From Malaya genurostris (taxonomy: Eukaryota > Arthropoda > Insecta > Diptera > Culicidae): a DNA stretch of 64,000 bases. The position numbers were made by a program, and so were the translations under genes. The notes beneath the pieces were generated by a model. The model saw only the letters and a program-made list of their open reading frames with translations. It ran no database searches and had not been told where the DNA came from. The stretch covers positions 40,339,383 through 40,403,382 of the forward strand of contig NC_080572.1 of the NCBI RefSeq assembly GCF_030247185.1, given 5' to 3'. Below, piece after piece: positions 59,750 to 64,000 of the stretch; the stretch's first letter is position 1; each line of letters starts with the position of its first letter.

Positions 59750-60175
59750 TAGATGATGATCGTTCCACAGCAATAGCTCGAGCAATCCAATGTGGTTGAT
59801 TCGTCTAGTTTTTTTTCCATACTCGAGGTAATGGATAAAGATTATACCATGTGCAGCCCAAAATCTGAAGCCATAACCTTCCCAGCTAAATGTTATGCCT
59901 TTGGATGCTTCGGACGTGGTTCACCGACTGCAGTCCCCTCAGATGATGATTATTTTGATTCCGAAGTGAAGTGATGTATCCATGTTTCACCCATTGTCAC
60001 ATCTCGATGCAAAAAATCTGATTTATTACTTGTAAATATGGCCAAAGTTGTTGTTTTTGGTCCACTGTAAGTAAATCTGATCCCACTTTGGAAAGAGTTT
60101 ACTGATGGTTTAATGTTCATGCATAATTATACACACACTGCCTTCTGATATCTCTACGGGTTCAACAAAAAAAAT
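59750..60175 (-). pseudogene. Mariner transposase relic 3
   Basis: On the minus strand: SEGSVCIIMHEH and KLFPKWDQIYLQWTKNNN (N-terminal DNA-binding part and linker), then VTMGETWIHHFTSESK, where the family has D in DETW and this copy has G. Next GEPRPKHPKA and LAGKVMASDFG in line with the usual central block. It stops being readable near 59750, so the second and third catalytic regions are missing. Frameshifts and stops throughout. The blocks are closer to relic 1 than to relic 2. Confidence 0.75.
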
Positions 60176-62587
60176 ATAGTTTCACTGATCGAGTTAAAAA
60201 TTTGCATAATTTCTATGGGACCCAGAAGCAACACGAGAATTTTTGGTGGAACAGAAATCTAAATTTTGTCCCATCCTTATGTTTACTGTCATCTTTAGAC
60301 AAGGCTTACTTAGTTTACCTTTGACACAGATTAAATCTCGTAATTTTCTTATAAACCAAGTTTCGAATCAATATTGGAAAATAGATGAATCGATCTTCGA
60401 CCTCAATCAAAATAAATGTAACCTGTCGTACGTTTAACATCGATGAATGTATATTGTTCAAATATTGAATTATTTATGCCGTAAACTTGAATCGATTTCC
60501 ATAGGCTTCCGTTTTTTTTATCGGACTCCACATTTTCCGTACCAGAGCACACTGTCAGTGGACAGCAATGGTCTAAAATTACCCGCTGACACGATACCCA
60601 CCGGTACTGACTCCAAACAATGCTCGTCAATTATGATTTGTGTCGGGTGCAGTTAGTAATTGTGGGAAACGGTTTTCTGAAGTGCCGAAGTGATTCGGCG
60701 TATGGTCCAACAGGGAGCAGGTGAAGGGAAGGTTCACTAATTGCATATTTTTTCTGTTATTGTTTTGTTGAAAATAAAATTATAGTGCTAAGTATGAGAC
60801 AACAGCCGATCGGACGTTTCATGATGGGGCAAGTGAACCCTCGTTTCGGTTGGGTCTCTTTCTCATTAGAGGCGTAAGATAACTACAAGCAAATTTCCAT
60901 TGTTGTACTGAGCTGTGGTTGAGGTCGGTAAGTCGTCCAAAAAGGGCCTTCGTTCATGTCACGAAAGCTTGTTTGGCTACACATTTTCTCTCGAGCGATA
61001 ACAAACTAATGCAGACTGTTGATTGCCGGTGCTGGTAGCGTTGACTGTCAAAGTACTAGGGGATCAGTTGCTTTGTGTTGCAAATGACAATACATGTCAA
61101 CACACGGTTGCCTTTTCAGATCCATTTCGGCAGATATGAGCTTTCGATATATTTTTCTAATTTCGTCGGTCGCGTAAAAATAACTGCAAATTCCACATAC
61201 AGCAGGCGTCGACAGTTCTTATGGGGCATTTTAGTAAATTTATTGTTGCATGGCATGACAAGGTCACTACAGAGGCATGTGCTCGATAGAAATCTATTTA
61301 ATGTAGTCCAAACAGGTCGAAGTGAGCTACGACCGATAGTCATGTAACTATTAATGGAAAGAAAATTGCAATGCCTACCGGGTATCATACACTTTCATGA
61401 AGATTTAATCTAAACAGTAACTTTAATGAAAAGAATCCCTGGAAATAATTGCCTCCAATTTGTGTACTTCATCTCCACTAAGAAGCAATAGCAATCGATC
61501 CGAAAAACCGATTGATGTAACAAGCTTTTCTGAAGATTATCAGCGACTTTGAGTACAAAATTGGGAACGAGATTTTTTACCCAAATAAGGTAATATTTCA
61601 TTGCATTTTTATTTCTTTAAATCTAACATTGTTTAACATTAGAATTGTATCTATTTATTTGTAGTGCATATATACAAATCTACAAATGCAGTTATTATAG
61701 CGTAAACTGCAAAAATCGCGACATATTTTTTAATTTTGCTTCTCATACCATTTTCGGTAATGTGCATCGGCAAGCATTTGCACTGTTGCAACAAACGAAT
61801 TTTGCTGACATTGGCCAGATTGGCGTGAAACCGGTCATCAGTCGGAAAGCCAGATGACATTGAACCATTGACACCGTCGCGTTGAAAATGAACTACCGGT
61901 GCAACATTTGGTAGGACTTTCCTGCCTTACCTCGTGCTGCTCGCGCTGCGGTATTTCGATCAGTTTTCGTTCAATCCTAAGTATATTCGAAACCCTCCAA
62001 GCGTGACGGTCGTTGGGCATCGGATGTTTGGGAAGTGGGCAAACAGTTCAATTAAACTTACCACCGCAAAAGCCAACAATGCATGCGAGGATATATTGCC
62101 AGCAATTGAACGGTGCCAATCTAGCAGATGCTTCAATCGAGGTATTGCTGGCCATCGCAATCGCAATTGGTTTCACACTGCTCGATTGCACGACTGTCGG
62201 GATCAAAGTAGAGTTGATTTGTTTTGCTCTGAATTTGAATTTTACAATTAGTCAAAACATGTGTTTGAAAATGAGAGCAACAAAATAATAACAATTTTAT
62301 TCATTATTCGTAGGGTTTGAGGATGGCTAATGAATATTTTTCTTCTATCAAGTGATTCTAAATTTGTCTACATTTGTCAACCACCCGCATTTCTCGTGCC
62401 AGCGAGCTTGTTTCCTATATCTGGCGAATATGGTGGAAACTGTAGAAATTCGGATTTCAATTCATAAAATTTAGTCATCGTAACAATCGAATAATGAAAC
62501 GGTTCATTATCCTTCGAACTTAGTCATAGTAACGATAAGTTGTTTTGGATCATCTGAAAGAAGATGAGACACCAAATTTGCAAATAT
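60176..62587. other. Low-copy DNA, no gene recognised
   Basis: About 2.4 kb. 61850-62250 is less AT-rich, with frames open on both strands (61934-62251 plus, 61960-62166 minus); none has a visible domain or splice pattern. Confidence 0.35.
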
Positions 62588-62700
62588 TTTTGGCTTTCTC
62601 ATATAGAAAGGCTATTCAATCACTGTGAAAACCGAACTTTTGAAATCATTCGACTCAGCTCGACGAACTGAAAAATTTTCTGTGTGTGTGACAAAATAGA
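62588..62700 (+). mobile_element. Family A left-end fragment, copy 9
   Basis: TTTCTCATATAGAAAGGCTA, then TCATTCGACTCAGCTCGACG and a GTGTGTGTG block; broken off after about 110 bases. Confidence 0.65.
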
Positions 62701-62733
62701 ATCTACTGAAAGGTCTTAAAAGGCAATAAGAAT

Positions 62734-63416
62734 CAGTGTTGGTGATTGCTGAAAATTTGACAGAAGTTGTTATATTGCTATCTATATTATATACAACATT
62801 TTCAATCCGGTAGAAGATGCTACAAGAACTCGAGTCTCTCAATGCATGAACCGTGAGAGAATTTTGCTACATTTCTTCGCTCCACTTCATACTCTGAGTA
62901 TTTCACGCCTTTAAAAAAATTTACAGTCTGATAATGATCATTGCTGTGTGGAATTTCCCAAGAGAGAATCGCAAATTGACAATTATCGCAGAAAATCGAA
63001 TCGATGATTCAACTTGATGATTCTCATACTAGGTTGCAATATTTCTAAAGCCTTGTGTGAAGCATCCACGGACATTTTCATAGACACAACTTATACAAAG
63101 GTTATATGCACATAGTTAGAATAAGCGGCAATAGTAAAATGATTCTAACGCAATTATCAACTGCCTGTATAGAATCGGATCGCGAAACGAGAATAAGCGA
63201 CCGTTTGTTGCTTCAGAGAGAATTTCCACAGCAGCGTGCTAACCTTTGATTCTCAGAAATGTCATCGAGAGAAATTCACTCTCGCACTGGTGTCGATTCT
63301 ATGTTAAATGAGCCATGCCGGGTTTTTGTTGTTGCGATGATATCCGTCTCTTTTTGATGGCACTGATTCAATCGTGTGAAGAGTTGCCAATGAGCGTTCT
63401 TTGATACGATAAAAGC
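62734..63416 (+). mobile_element. Dispersed repeat family C, copy 2
   Basis: Near-identical over its whole length to 29401-30082, same orientation, 33 kb apart, with scattered substitutions and single-base indels (for example GATATCCGTCTCTTTTTG against GATTTCCATTTCTCTTTG). Confidence 0.8.
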
Positions 63417-64000
63417 CTTCCTTAATAAGAATATTAAAAATTTCATTCGGATCAAACCCCTGGCTCCGGAGGTAGGGTGCTTAGTGTAAAAATGTCAATT
63501 TCAGAATTATTTTTTTATTAGCTATTACCTCTTTTTATTGGCTAAAGAATTCCTGTACTTTGCAGACCATGAGAGTCTGTAACCAAATAAACCATTAATA
63601 CTCCCATAAATGATTTGCTGAATTTTATCCAAGCTCAACTACCGGTACATTTTTTTCAAAAATTCAATTTGCCATAGACAATCTTTTAAAAAAATGCAGG
63701 TCTTATTAGTATATGGTTGAATGTACCGAATGACACTATGCCGATATCCAGCTTTCGATTCCGGAAGTAGCGACAATCGCAATCAAATGTGATCAAATGG
63801 AGCTCACTTAACTTTTTCACAAATTATTGAATAGATTCTCACTAACTTAAACTCAAATGTAGTATATAAATGTAGAATTATGCAATAGAAATCTTCAAAA
63901 CTCTTTTCTAAACATTTTTAACTTGTAGTATTTTAGGAAATTTGAGAGTGGCAGCATTGCACCACTACACAGATAAAAATATTTTGTGAATTTACATTTA
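63417..64000. other. AT-rich sequence to the right edge
   Basis: A trace of a core module may lie at 63750-63860 (TTTCGATTCCGGAAG, then AACTTAAACTCAAATG). Nothing else recognised. Confidence 0.3.

Noticed and set aside
60300..62842. Overlapping short frames on both strands around 61-62 kb
   Set aside because: No domains, no splice signals worth stating and no consistent strand; called as unassigned DNA.

Overview
This window is AT-rich nuclear DNA from an insect, most likely a culicine mosquito. The host call rests on the repeat content: tRNA-derived SINEs, Jockey- and LOA-type non-LTR retrotransposons, IS630-Tc1-mariner transposons including a DD37E-type group, and dispersed elements whose ends read TTTTGCCTTTCTCTATAGAA and CCACTAGGTGGATTAAG. 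This repeat profile is an impression from memory of mosquito genomes; no database search was run. No bacterial operons, CRISPR arrays, rRNA genes or intact tRNA genes are seen. No complete host protein-coding gene is supported anywhere in the 64 kb, so the window is probably intergenic or a very large intron.

Layout. 0-6.4 kb: an unexplained reading frame open at the left edge, a LOA-like retrotransposon 3' end, two family A elements, a TTAA-flanked MITE, and two mariner-type MITEs, one enclosing a second MITE. 6.4-8.4 kb: apparently low-copy DNA. 8.4-13 kb: a family A element with a fold-back and a (TA)n tract, a dead Jockey reverse transcriptase, and a 761-bp tandem duplication. 13-20 kb: small inverted-repeat elements, another family A copy and a dead DD37E transposase. 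20-22.6 kb: family B copy 1, an antisense retrotransposon gag remnant, and a family A fragment split by a SINE with a perfect 15-bp target duplication. 22.6-28.8 kb: mostly low-copy DNA with one candidate host exon at 23.6 kb and a dead mariner. 28.8-36 kb: a long (TA)n tract, family C, and two family B copies facing each other. 36-42 kb: an inverted-repeat element with internal palindromes, a dead mariner, and low-copy DNA. 42.4-45.6 kb: the most striking object, a family A element carrying twelve tandem 168-bp units and a threefold tail repeat. 45.7-49.7 kb: a SINE with target duplication, a second DD37E transposase, an endonuclease fragment, a pogo/Tigger-like remnant and a reverse family A copy. 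52-58.2 kb: a cluster of broken non-LTR retrotransposons (ORF1, endonuclease, reverse transcriptase tail, gag-only element). 58.5-64 kb: a TIR MITE, a fourth mariner-type relic, low-copy DNA and the second family C copy.

How parts relate. Families A and B share a short core module (GAGATGGCTGAACCGATTTT and variants), found in both orientations, and similar right ends, so they look like one superfamily of non-coding elements that gain and lose tandem modules. Every recognisable coding element is broken by frameshifts, stops or loss of catalytic residues, so none appears able to move by itself. All annotation comes from reading the sequence by eye; edges of repeats are approximate by about 5 to 20 bases unless a target duplication is cited.
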